Assembly: GCF_028288465.1 (NCBI RefSeq)
Contig: NZ_JAQBNR010000019.1
Span: forward strand, 124,001-188,000
Origin: Ferruginibacter sp.
Lineage (GTDB): Bacteria > Bacteroidota > Bacteroidia > Chitinophagales > Chitinophagaceae
Reading direction: 5' to 3'
DNA length: 64,000 nucleotides
Shown in pieces: positions 37,820 through 46,830 of this stretch. The position numbers and the translations under genes were made by a program. A model generated the notes under the pieces. That model ran no database searches and was not told the DNA's origin. It saw only the letters and a list, made by a program, of their open reading frames with translations. Each line of letters begins with the position of its first letter. The first letter of the stretch is position 1.

Positions 37820-40624
37820 TTGCAATCCATCACTAAGCAAATCCTTGCTACAGCTTTTTCCGCAGTAATATTTGTAACAAATTTAGAAGCCCAGCAAAAA
37901 AAAGTCAGCATCCTTTCTGTACCGGGTAGTAATCAATATTGCAAAATAGATGCTGCCGGAACTTCAGTATTGCCCAGCGGCCGATATGTTACACCGGCTG
38001 GAAATTTAGTTAGAATTACCAACGACCCTTTTGGCATGGCCATTTCACCCGATGGCAAAAAAGCAGTAACACTTCACAACGGCGTATTTACTATCATCGA
38101 CCTTACTACATTGAAGGACACAAGAATTCCGGGTTATGAAAACAAAATCAATTCCCCGCTTACACACGAGCCATTAAACAGCAGCCCTTTCCCTACAGAT
38201 TCTGCCAACAACAGTATTATACCAACAGCCCTGCCACAAGGCTCTTTTTTAGGTGTAGCTTTCGCTCCGGATTCCAAAACAGTTTACCTGAGCGGCGGTG
38301 ATAACGGCGCTGTAATTGTGTACGACATTGAAAAATTGCAACGCATCGATTCCATTTCTTTAAATGGAAAAACAGGCGGCATTGACTTCGGTGACAGCTT
38401 CACCTCAGACCTGTTGCTGAATGAATCAAACCATGAATTACTGATTTTAGACAGGGGCAATTTCAGACTGGTGCGCTACGATATTGCTGCTAAAAAAATT
38501 ACGGCTTCCATACCCGCCGGCCGTCAGCCTTTTGGCCTGGCATTAAGTGCCGATAAAAAAATGGCGTTCGTTGCCAACGTTGGCGCCTATTCGTATCCAC
38601 TCGTAGAAGGCATGACGAAAGACAATTATAACTCCATGATGATATCGCATCATCCTTATGGCGACAACACAAAAGAAGCAATCAACGGAACAGAAATAGA
38701 AGGAAAAAAAATTCCCGGCGTTGGAAGTCCGCACTCGCCCGAAGCCATGAGTGTTTTTACCATGGACCTCACCACTAACAAAGTGATTGATAAATTTAAA
38801 ACCGGTTTCCAGGTGGGGGAAATGATTGAAGAAGCAGAAGTAGTTGGCGGGGCAAGTCCTAACTCCATCGCAGTAGGAAAAGAGTTCGCTTATGTAACCA
38901 ATGCTACCAATGATAACATTTCTATCATCGATTATAAAAAACATACAATACTTGGGCATATTCAAATAACTGTTGACAAACGAATTGATAAATTTCGCGG
39001 TCTGCTGCCATTTGGCATTACATTGAGTAAAGATGAAAAAACTTTGTATGTAGCATTGCTGGGTTTTAATGCTGTAGCAGTAATTGATGTGGCAACAAAA
39101 ACAACCAAAGGATTAATTCCCGCAGGCTGGGGCCCGACAAGGGTTAAGTTAAGCGCTGATGAAAAAGAATTGTACATCATCAGTTGCCGTGGCCTTGGTG
39201 CAGGACCCAATGGCGGCGATGGGTTTGTTGCGCCCCCCCAGGGCACTTATATCGGCGATATTCAACTGGGCAGTTTTCAAAAAGTTAAAATGCCTTCTGC
39301 GAGCGAACTGGCTGCGTACACAAAACAAAGCATCAGCAATACTTTTGTGAGCAACCTTGTAACTGATGATACTAAAAATCCCTTGCCCTCATTGCCCGGC
39401 TCACATCAAACCCCCATTAAATACATTGTATACATCACCAAAGAAAACAGGAGTTATGATGAAGTTTTCGGCCAGTTAAAAAATGCCAAAGGCGATACCA
39501 CCCTGGCAAGATTCGGAGTTGATTGTGACTTTACTTTACCGGATTCTTTACGGGCAAAATATGCACACTTAAATGTAACTCCCAACCACCATAAAGCGGC
39601 AAAACAATTTGCTTTCAGCGATAATTTTTATTGTGACAGCGATGCTTCAATTCACGGCCATCACTGGATGATGGGCGTAATACCTAACGAATGGGTAGAA
39701 GCTAATTCAAGCGTTGATAAAACGGCTAACTTTTTTTCAAAAGCACCGGGCCGCCGTTTTCCGGGCTCGACCGGAAGCATGGACCCTGAGGATTACGGAG
39801 AAATTGGCGGGATGTGGGAAGCGATGGAAAGAAAGAAAGTAAACTTCTACAATTTTGGCGAAGCCAATGAAACAGCGCACGTACGTGAGGAGTGGATGGA
39901 TACCGCAACAGGTGCCGCACACGGTGTAATGGTACCTATGCAAAAAGCATTGTTTACCCGAACTAGCCACAATTACGCAGGGTTCAATATGAATATTCCA
40001 GACCAGTTCCGCATGAACCAGTTTGAATCAGAATTCACAAAAATGTGGATCAAAGGAAAAAAGCCATTACCTTCTTTAATTACTATGCAGGTTCCCAATG
40101 ACCATACTGCAGGACCAAGGCCGGAAGACGGATACTATTTTCCACAATCTTTTGTAGCCGATAATGATTTGGCCGTTGGCAGAATTTTACATTTTTTATC
40201 CCGTACCAAATACTGGAAAAATATGCTGGTCATTATTACAGAAGATGATCCGCAGGGTGGTGTTGATCACATTGACGCACACCGCAGCATTTTAATGATG
40301 GCAGGACCTTATGTAAAGAAGGGGTATGTAAGTCACACGCATGCCAACTTTGGTTCTATCTTAAAAACCATTTACAATATTTTGGATGTAAAGTATGTAA
40401 ACCAATATGATGTGACTGCTTCTTTATTGCAGGATTTTTTTACTGATAAACCGGATTATACACCCTATACTTTAGTGCAGCACGACCCAAGGGTTTTTGA
40501 TGTTGAAAAGGCCATGAAAAAATACGGCCGTTCGGTAGACTGGCGTAAGGTAATACAGGGGCCAGATATGGATGATGAAGACGACATGCGCAAAAATCAT
40601 TACAAACAAACCAAGGGAAAGTAA
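37820..40624 (+). CDS. Secreted YncE-like beta-propeller fused to a phosphoesterase domain
   Basis: 934 residues. No ATG is available: a stop lies six codons upstream and the first start is TTG at 37820, which gives a good signal peptide (cut near LEAQ). Residues ~30-500 are a seven-bladed YncE-like propeller with repeated PFGLALSADKK/PFGITLSKDEK strands. Residues ~530-900 are an alkaline-phosphatase-superfamily phosphoesterase (PF04185-like): ITKENRSYDEVFG, the FYCDSDASIHGHHW block, and metal-ligand motifs EDDPQGGVDHIDAHR and HTHANFGS. It should be periplasmic or exported and hydrolyse a phosphate or phosphonate ester. Six bases separate it from the TonB receptor gene, and the phn genes follow. 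Confidence 0.85.
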   Translation: MQSITKQILATAFSAVIFVTNLEAQQKKVSILSVPGSNQYCKIDAAGTSVLPSGRYVTPAGNLVRITNDPFGMAISPDGKKAVTLHNGVFTIIDLTTLKDTRIPGYENKINSPLTHEPLNSSPFPTDSANNSIIPTALPQGSFLGVAFAPDSKTVYLSGGDNGAVIVYDIEKLQRIDSISLNGKTGGIDFGDSFTSDLLLNESNHELLILDRGNFRLVRYDIAAKKITASIPAGRQPFGLALSADKKMAFVANVGAYSYPLVEGMTKDNYNSMMISHHPYGDNTKEAINGTEIEGKKIPGVGSPHSPEAMSVFTMDLTTNKVIDKFKTGFQVGEMIEEAEVVGGASPNSIAVGKEFAYVTNATNDNISIIDYKKHTILGHIQITVDKRIDKFRGLLPFGITLSKDEKTLYVALLGFNAVAVIDVATKTTKGLIPAGWGPTRVKLSADEKELYIISCRGLGAGPNGGDGFVAPPQGTYIGDIQLGSFQKVKMPSASELAAYTKQSISNTFVSNLVTDDTKNPLPSLPGSHQTPIKYIVYITKENRSYDEVFGQLKNAKGDTTLARFGVDCDFTLPDSLRAKYAHLNVTPNHHKAAKQFAFSDNFYCDSDASIHGHHWMMGVIPNEWVEANSSVDKTANFFSKAPGRRFPGSTGSMDPEDYGEIGGMWEAMERKKVNFYNFGEANETAHVREEWMDTATGAAHGVMVPMQKALFTRTSHNYAGFNMNIPDQFRMNQFESEFTKMWIKGKKPLPSLITMQVPNDHTAGPRPEDGYYFPQSFVADNDLAVGRILHFLSRTKYWKNMLVIITEDDPQGGVDHIDAHRSILMMAGPYVKKGYVSHTHANFGSILKTIYNILDVKYVNQYDVTASLLQDFFTDKPDYTPYTLVQHDPRVFDVEKAMKKYGRSVDWRKVIQGPDMDDEDDMRKNHYKQTKGK

Positions 40625-40630
40625 AATAGT

Positions 40631-42814
40631 ATGAATCATGCGTGCAATCAATTGTTGGTGATTTTTCTGCTGACCTTTTTTATAACCGTACAAAGTAAAG
40701 CTCAGGTGGAAGATACAACGGCTGTCACTGACCTTAAAGATCTAAAAGTTGTTGGCTATAAAACCATCAATGGTATTGGTCATTTGAATGAAGTACATGG
40801 ACCGGTTATTTATGCAGGAAAAAAAACGGAAGTGATTGAAGTAGATAGCCTGGATGCTAACAAAGCCATCAACAATACCCGTCAGATTTTAGGACGGATA
40901 CCTGGTTTATATATTGTAGAAAGTGAAACAGGCGGCTTTGTCGCCAATGGAATCGGCGTACGCGGATTGAATCCTGTACAGTCGCTGGAAATGAACGTGC
41001 GGCAAAACGGATACAACGTAGCCGCGGATGTGTACGGTTACAATGAGACGTATTATCTTCCTCCAATGGAAGCTGTGTCGAGAGTTGAAATTATCAAAGG
41101 AGCATCCGCAATACAATTTGGGTCTCAATTGGGCGGCATGGTAAATTATGTTTTGAAGGAAGGTAGTATCAATAAAACGGTTAATTACAGTACCATGCAA
41201 ACGGCCGGCAGCGATGGTCTGTTTAATAGCTACCATGCAGCTGGCGGTACCATCAACAAGTGGAGTTATTTTACTTTTCTGAATTACCGTACTATGGGTG
41301 GATGGCGGCCTAACTCTGAACAAAAGCAATTGACGGGTTATGGAAAAATTAATTACCAGCCCAGTGAAAAAATAACCTTTGGCCTGGAGTATTCGTTATT
41401 GCGCAATAGGATTAAAATGCCTGGCGGTTTAACGGATGATCAGTTTGAAACAGATAGCAAAACATCCGTGCGTTCCCGCAACTGGTTACGAAGCCCCTGG
41501 AATGTGTTAACTGCTTCAATGGATTATCAAATCCGGCCTACTACTTCTTTACAAATTAAATCAACCTATTTAGCCGGCGAAAGAAGCCTCGTATGGTTTA
41601 ATAAATTACCGGGCGAAGCGGATATAATTGATCCCGCAACCGGCAACTACAGCGACAGGGAAATAGACCGGGAAATCATGAAGAGTTCAGCAACGGAAAT
41701 ACGATTGCTGCACAACTTTATTGTTGGTAAAATGGAAAGTACACTGGCAACAGGTATTCGTTTTGCCAGGGCTTCTTTTCACAGAAATGAAGAAGCGCCT
41801 GGGACAAACAAAAGCAATTTCGATTTATCCACCACCGGGGAGTTTGAAGAAAATTTTCATTTTACAACGACCAATATTGCTGCATTTGCAGAGAATACCC
41901 TGAAGTTAAATAACAGGCTTTCCATTACACCCGGTATGCGCTTTGAATCACTGGGTTCTGAAGCAGAAGCAGAAATTGAGGTAAACGGTGTTGAGAAGGA
42001 AACAGAAACAGAAAAGGAAAGAGGCTTTTTATTAATGGCACTTGGCCTGCAATACAAGGCTGGAAAAAACAGTAATCTGTACGGCAATATTTCACAGGCT
42101 TACCGCCCCGTAGACTATGCGCAGCTTGTACCGCTGGGTTCTGTTTCAAAAGTTGACCCTAACATGAAAGACCCTAAAGGCTGGAATGCCGATCTGGGTG
42201 TAAGAGGAAATGTTGGGAATTATTTTAATTATGATATCAGCTTGTTCTACCTGAGTTACAGCAACCGCATAGGGTTGGTTAACATGAAAGATGAAACCGG
42301 AGCCGATTATACGTTGCGGACAAACACTGATAAAAGCATTCATACAGGAGTTGAGAGCTATGTTGAATTGAATATCACCCGTGCTCTGGCAATCAATAAA
42401 ACAGCAGGCGAATTGAGAGTCTATAATTCGTTTGCATATACAAGGGCAAGGTATACTAAAGGCATTTACAAAGGCAACCAGGTAGAGTATGCACCCGAAG
42501 TGATCAATCGCATCGGTATTAATTATGCAAAAAAAGCATTCTCAACTTCTTTCCAATTTTCAAATCAGTCGAAAGCATTTGGAGATGCTGCCAATACGGA
42601 AAGAAGCAGCAACCCCATCATTGGCCGTATACCAGGTTACAGCATTATGGATTGGTCAGCAACTGTAAGCATTAAAAAATTCAAGTTCAAAGGTGGCGTC
42701 AACAATTTGGCTGATAAAAGATATTTCACCCAGCGCACAGATGAATATCCGGGCCCGGGAATTATCCCATCTGTTGGCAGAAGTTTTTATGCAGGTATAG
42801 GATACAACTTATAA
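40631..42814 (+). CDS. TonB-dependent outer-membrane receptor
   Basis: 727 residues: signal peptide (cut near SKAQ), plug domain (residues ~50-175, with NTRQILGRIPGLYI, GVRGLNPVQSLEMNVR and VEIIKGASAIQFGSQLGGMVNYV), then a barrel ending in FYAGIGYNL. It has no CarboxypepD-like extension and no SusD partner, so it is of the siderophore or small-ligand type (FecA/FhuA-like). It lies between the secreted phosphoesterase and phnA, which suggests uptake of the product released by that enzyme; iron uptake cannot be excluded. Confidence 0.88.
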   Translation: MNHACNQLLVIFLLTFFITVQSKAQVEDTTAVTDLKDLKVVGYKTINGIGHLNEVHGPVIYAGKKTEVIEVDSLDANKAINNTRQILGRIPGLYIVESETGGFVANGIGVRGLNPVQSLEMNVRQNGYNVAADVYGYNETYYLPPMEAVSRVEIIKGASAIQFGSQLGGMVNYVLKEGSINKTVNYSTMQTAGSDGLFNSYHAAGGTINKWSYFTFLNYRTMGGWRPNSEQKQLTGYGKINYQPSEKITFGLEYSLLRNRIKMPGGLTDDQFETDSKTSVRSRNWLRSPWNVLTASMDYQIRPTTSLQIKSTYLAGERSLVWFNKLPGEADIIDPATGNYSDREIDREIMKSSATEIRLLHNFIVGKMESTLATGIRFARASFHRNEEAPGTNKSNFDLSTTGEFEENFHFTTTNIAAFAENTLKLNNRLSITPGMRFESLGSEAEAEIEVNGVEKETETEKERGFLLMALGLQYKAGKNSNLYGNISQAYRPVDYAQLVPLGSVSKVDPNMKDPKGWNADLGVRGNVGNYFNYDISLFYLSYSNRIGLVNMKDETGADYTLRTNTDKSIHTGVESYVELNITRALAINKTAGELRVYNSFAYTRARYTKGIYKGNQVEYAPEVINRIGINYAKKAFSTSFQFSNQSKAFGDAANTERSSNPIIGRIPGYSIMDWSATVSIKKFKFKGGVNNLADKRYFTQRTDEYPGPGIIPSVGRSFYAGIGYNL

Positions 42815-42886
42815 AGCCTGGTATTTGCATTAAGTCATCAAGATTAAAAATGAAAGAAAATATTTTATTTAACAAACAACATAACG

Positions 42887-44125
42887 ATGAGTATTTCAAC
42901 CAATGAATTTTCTGTAAACGGCAAAACCTATAAGCCTGCCGCAAAACCAATTGTGGTGATTTGTATTGATGGATCAGCCGATGAATACCTGGACATTACC
43001 ATGGCGCACGACCGTATGCCTAACCTGAAAGCCATGACTGTTAAAGGTTACAGGGGAATGGTAAGAGGTGCGTTGCCTTCTTTTACCAACGTAAATAATT
43101 CTTCTATTGTAACTGGGGCGTCGCCTGCTGTGCATGGCATAAGCGGTAACTTTTTTTATAATGCAGCCATCGACCAGGAAGTGATGATGAATTCCTCTGA
43201 ATACCTGCGTGCTGAAACTTTGCTGGCTGCTGCTGCCAATGCCGGACGTAAAGTGGGCGTGGTGACAGCTAAAGAAAAATTGAGAGATATTTTATCTTAT
43301 AAATTAGACGGCATTGCTTTCTCTGCAGAAAAAGCCAACCTTGCAAAAAAGGAAACACACGGTATTGACAATGCAGAAGATGTGATTGGATTTCCTACAC
43401 CCGCTATTTACAGTGCTGATGCAAGCTTGTTTGTATTGCGTGCCGGCGTTGCCTTGATAGAAAAAGGAATCGCAGATTTTTTATACTTGTCTTTAACTGA
43501 TTATATGCAGCATACCTATGCACCCGAAGCAGAAGAATCTCTGGCATTTTATGAAGCGATGGATGCAGAGATAGGTAAGATGATGGCGCTTGGTGCGGTC
43601 GTTGGTGCCACTGCAGATCATGGAATGAACGCTAAAGTAAAAGCAGATGGTTCGCCCAATGTTTTATTTGTAGAAGATATGCTGACAGAAAAATTCGGCG
43701 AAGGCTTCCGGGTGATTTGCCCTATTACAGATCCGTATGTAAAACACCACGGCGCATTGGGTTCTTATGTAGTGGTACATGTACCCGATCAGTCAAAAGT
43801 TACAGAAATAAAAGACTGGCTGATGATTCAGCCCGGTATTACTGAAGCCTATGACAGGGCAACAGCAGTAAGGGTTTTGGAACAGCCGGAAGATCGTATT
43901 GGTGACATTGTTGTAATGTCTGGCAGAGACGTGGTGGTGGGCAGAAGACCGCAATACCACGATTTATCTGCACTGGATGGCAGCCTGCGGTCTCATGGTG
44001 GCCGGTACGAAGAAATGGTGCCGATGATTATTTCACATCCTTTAAATACCACCTACAGAATGAAAGCTGCAGGCGATCCCCGCAATTTTGACATTTTTGA
44101 TTTTACTATTAATGGAACAAACTAA
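42887..44125 (+). CDS. phnA: Phosphonoacetate hydrolase
   Basis: 412 residues, alkaline phosphatase superfamily. It cleaves the C-P bond of phosphonoacetate to acetate and phosphate using two zinc ions. All seven expected catalytic residues are visible: D28 (CIDGS), T67 nucleophile (SFTNVNN), D205 and H209 (DYMQH), D244 and H245 (TADHGMN) and H370 (RSHGG). The spacing matches that recalled for the Sinorhizobium enzyme. No signal peptide, so cytoplasmic. phnY follows after 11 bp, making the last two steps of the AEP-phosphonoacetaldehyde-phosphonoacetate route adjacent. Confidence 0.94.
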   Translation: MSISTNEFSVNGKTYKPAAKPIVVICIDGSADEYLDITMAHDRMPNLKAMTVKGYRGMVRGALPSFTNVNNSSIVTGASPAVHGISGNFFYNAAIDQEVMMNSSEYLRAETLLAAAANAGRKVGVVTAKEKLRDILSYKLDGIAFSAEKANLAKKETHGIDNAEDVIGFPTPAIYSADASLFVLRAGVALIEKGIADFLYLSLTDYMQHTYAPEAEESLAFYEAMDAEIGKMMALGAVVGATADHGMNAKVKADGSPNVLFVEDMLTEKFGEGFRVICPITDPYVKHHGALGSYVVVHVPDQSKVTEIKDWLMIQPGITEAYDRATAVRVLEQPEDRIGDIVVMSGRDVVVGRRPQYHDLSALDGSLRSHGGRYEEMVPMIISHPLNTTYRMKAAGDPRNFDIFDFTINGTN

Positions 44126-44136
44126 AATTGAGTACT

Positions 44137-45615
44137 ATGAATGAAGACGCAACCGTAGTTGAAAATAAAAGTCAGCAAAACAACCCCAATCACCTACCCG
44201 TAATAAACGCTAGGTGTTATGTTGCCGGTAAAAAGATTGCATCAGAAAACATACTGGAAGTAAGAAGCCCATACGATCAACGTTTGGTGGGAACAGTTGC
44301 TTTAGCCAATGCATCTCATGCAGAGCAGGCAATAGAAGCGGCTTTAAAAGGTGGCCAAAAATTAACCCGGTACGATCGTTTTAGCATTCTTGATAAAGCA
44401 AGACAATTGCTGATAGAGCGCAGGGACGAGTTTGCAAAAATCATCAGTGCTGAATCTGGACTTGCAATACGAGAAGCCATTTATGAAACAGGCCGTGCGC
44501 ATGATGTATTGATGTTTGCGGCCATGGAAAGCCTTAAAGATGATGGACAAATATTCTCCTGCGATATTTCTCCCCAGGGCAAGGCACGCAAAATATTTAC
44601 CACCCGTGATCCGTTATCGCTGGCATTGTGCATAACACCCTTTAATCATCCATTAAACCAGGTAGCACATAAAATTGCACCCGCCATTGCAGTAGGTACA
44701 CCGGTAATTTTGAAGCCCTCCGAAAAAACGCCTTTAACCGCCATCAAGTTTACCGAGTTATTGTACGATGCAGGACTGCCGCATTATATGCTGAGCGTGT
44801 TGCTTGGTCCTACCAACGAAATTGCAGAACCGCTGGTAAAAGATCCACGTGTTGAAATCGTTTCATTCACCGGCAGCGTACCTGTTGGTAAAAGAATTTC
44901 AACTGTGGCAGGATACAAGAAAGTAATTCTTGAATTGGGTGGAAATGATCCTATTATTATTTTGGAAGATGCAGACATTGATACTGCGGTGCACCTTGCC
45001 GCTGAAGGATCTTACCGCAACAGCGGACAGCGTTGCACTGCCGTTAAACGCATTTTAATTCACGAAAATATTAAAGACACTTTTATTGAAAAATTTGTAG
45101 CCAAATCAAAAACATATACCTGTGGTGATCCTTCGGATCCGGCCACAGTTGTGGGTACAGTGATTGACGAAGCCTCGGCTATTTACCTTGAAAGTGTTGT
45201 AAACAGGGCTATTGAGCAGGGTGCAAAAATTTTACTGGGCGGTAAGCGGACCGGCGCTTTGATGGAACCAACTGTGATTACAGATGTGCCACGAAATGCG
45301 GATATGGTAGTGCATGAATCGTTTGGCCCGCTTGCTCCTATCCTTTCATTTAAGAATATTGATGATGCCATTGCATTGAGTAATTCAACCGCTTATGGTT
45401 TATCAAGCGGTATTATTACCAACAACATGCAACATGCCATCCGCTTTATAAAAGAATTAAAAGTAGGTACAGTAAACATCAATGAAGTGCCCGGTTATCG
45501 CATAGAAAGTTCGCCTTTTGGCGGCATAAAAGATTCCGGTCTTGGTGTAAAGGAAGGTGTTATTGAGGCGATGAAATGCTTTACGTTTGTAAAGACTTTT
45601 TCTATGCCATGGTAA
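44137..45615 (+). CDS. phnY: Phosphonoacetaldehyde dehydrogenase
   Basis: 492 residues from the ATG at 44137 (a TTG three codons earlier is less likely). Aldehyde dehydrogenase fold with general base E266 (LELGGNDP) and catalytic C300 (NSGQRCTAVKR), and the FTGSVPVGKR NAD-site loop. PhnY oxidises phosphonoacetaldehyde to phosphonoacetate, the substrate of PhnA. The NSGQRCTAVKR context is typical of the PhnY/succinic-semialdehyde-like branch; assignment to PhnY rests on the phnA and phnW neighbours. Confidence 0.92.
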   Translation: MNEDATVVENKSQQNNPNHLPVINARCYVAGKKIASENILEVRSPYDQRLVGTVALANASHAEQAIEAALKGGQKLTRYDRFSILDKARQLLIERRDEFAKIISAESGLAIREAIYETGRAHDVLMFAAMESLKDDGQIFSCDISPQGKARKIFTTRDPLSLALCITPFNHPLNQVAHKIAPAIAVGTPVILKPSEKTPLTAIKFTELLYDAGLPHYMLSVLLGPTNEIAEPLVKDPRVEIVSFTGSVPVGKRISTVAGYKKVILELGGNDPIIILEDADIDTAVHLAAEGSYRNSGQRCTAVKRILIHENIKDTFIEKFVAKSKTYTCGDPSDPATVVGTVIDEASAIYLESVVNRAIEQGAKILLGGKRTGALMEPTVITDVPRNADMVVHESFGPLAPILSFKNIDDAIALSNSTAYGLSSGIITNNMQHAIRFIKELKVGTVNINEVPGYRIESSPFGGIKDSGLGVKEGVIEAMKCFTFVKTFSMPW

Positions 45616-45716
45616 TCACTTTTGTCCGTTGCAACAGGAAGGCTTCTTTTAAACCAGCCTGTTATTTTTTAAAAAATAATTTAATGCTGCAAAGCAGTAA
45701 CTATAAAAAATTGAAT

Positions 45717-46802
45717 ATGCAAAAACTATTGTTTACCCCCGGCCCGCTCTCCACTTCTAAAACTGTAAAAGAAGCAATGCTGGAAGATATGGGATCGAGA
45801 GACCATGCATTTATTGAAGCCGTTAAAGAAATAAGAACCGGATTGTTAACGCTTGCAGGTGTTTCAAAAGAAAGTGGATATGAATGTATAATCATACAGG
45901 GTTCAGGAACTTTTGGTGTAGAGAGTGTTATCGGCAGCGTAACGGGTGAACATGATACCCTGGCTGTTTTGGTAAATGGTGCTTACGGTGAGCGGATAGT
46001 AAAAATGGCCAAAATCAACCGCATTAAACATATCGTACTCAGGTTTGATGAAGATGAAATCGTTACCCCCGAAGCCACTCAAAAGTTTTTATCGGAAAAT
46101 CCCGGGATTACTCATGTAGCATGTATCCACAGTGAAACCACCACCGGCCTTTTCAATCCAATAGAAGCTATCGGAACAGTATGTAAGGCGCACAATAAAG
46201 TTTTTATAGTTGATGCAATGAGCAGCTTTGGTGGTGTTGAAATGAATATACAGCAAATGCACATCGACTTCCTGGTTTCCTCTTCCAATAAATGTATCGA
46301 AGGTGTGCCAGGTTTTTCTTTTGCTTTGTGCAAAAGAACAGAGCTTGAAAAAGCAAAAGACCAGGGCAGAAGCTTAAGTCTGGATTTGTACGACCAATGG
46401 AACGGATTGGAAACAAGCGGTCAATTTCGATTTACACCACCAACACTCAGCATTATGGCCTTTCGCCAGGCTATGAGGGAACTGGAAGCAGAAGGTGGAG
46501 TTGCGGCAAGGGCTAATCGTTATAAAACAAATAAGCAGCTACTGGATGAGGGCATGGCAACACTTGGATTTAAACAATATTTAAAACCCGAAATTCAGGG
46601 TCATATCATTTCATCGTTCCTGTACCCTTCAGATACTTCATTCAATTTCGAGTCTTTTTATAACAAGTTAAATGACCGGGGCTTTGTTATCTACCCTGGT
46701 AAATTAAGTAAGGCAGATGCATTTCGCATCGGTAATATCGGCCAAATCTTCCCGGACGATATTAAGGCGCTTGTAGCGGCTGTGAAAGAAGTATTATTAT
46801 AA
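45717..46802 (+). CDS. phnW: 2-aminoethylphosphonate-pyruvate transaminase
   Basis: 361 residues from the ATG at 45717, whose product starts MQKLLFTPGPLS as PhnW enzymes do; upstream in-frame ATGs would add non-conserved residues. PLP-binding K192 lies in SSNKCIEGVPGF. GSRDHAF, IQGSGTFGVE, HSETTTG and VDAMSSFGG are further signatures. It transfers the amino group of AEP to pyruvate, giving phosphonoacetaldehyde and alanine. It is the first step of the path completed by phnY and phnA. The FAD oxidoreductase gene starts 28 bp downstream. Confidence 0.94.
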   Translation: MQKLLFTPGPLSTSKTVKEAMLEDMGSRDHAFIEAVKEIRTGLLTLAGVSKESGYECIIIQGSGTFGVESVIGSVTGEHDTLAVLVNGAYGERIVKMAKINRIKHIVLRFDEDEIVTPEATQKFLSENPGITHVACIHSETTTGLFNPIEAIGTVCKAHNKVFIVDAMSSFGGVEMNIQQMHIDFLVSSSNKCIEGVPGFSFALCKRTELEKAKDQGRSLSLDLYDQWNGLETSGQFRFTPPTLSIMAFRQAMRELEAEGGVAARANRYKTNKQLLDEGMATLGFKQYLKPEIQGHIISSFLYPSDTSFNFESFYNKLNDRGFVIYPGKLSKADAFRIGNIGQIFPDDIKALVAAVKEVLL

Positions 46803-46830
46803 TTATCCTGGAAATTATTTTTAATTCATT

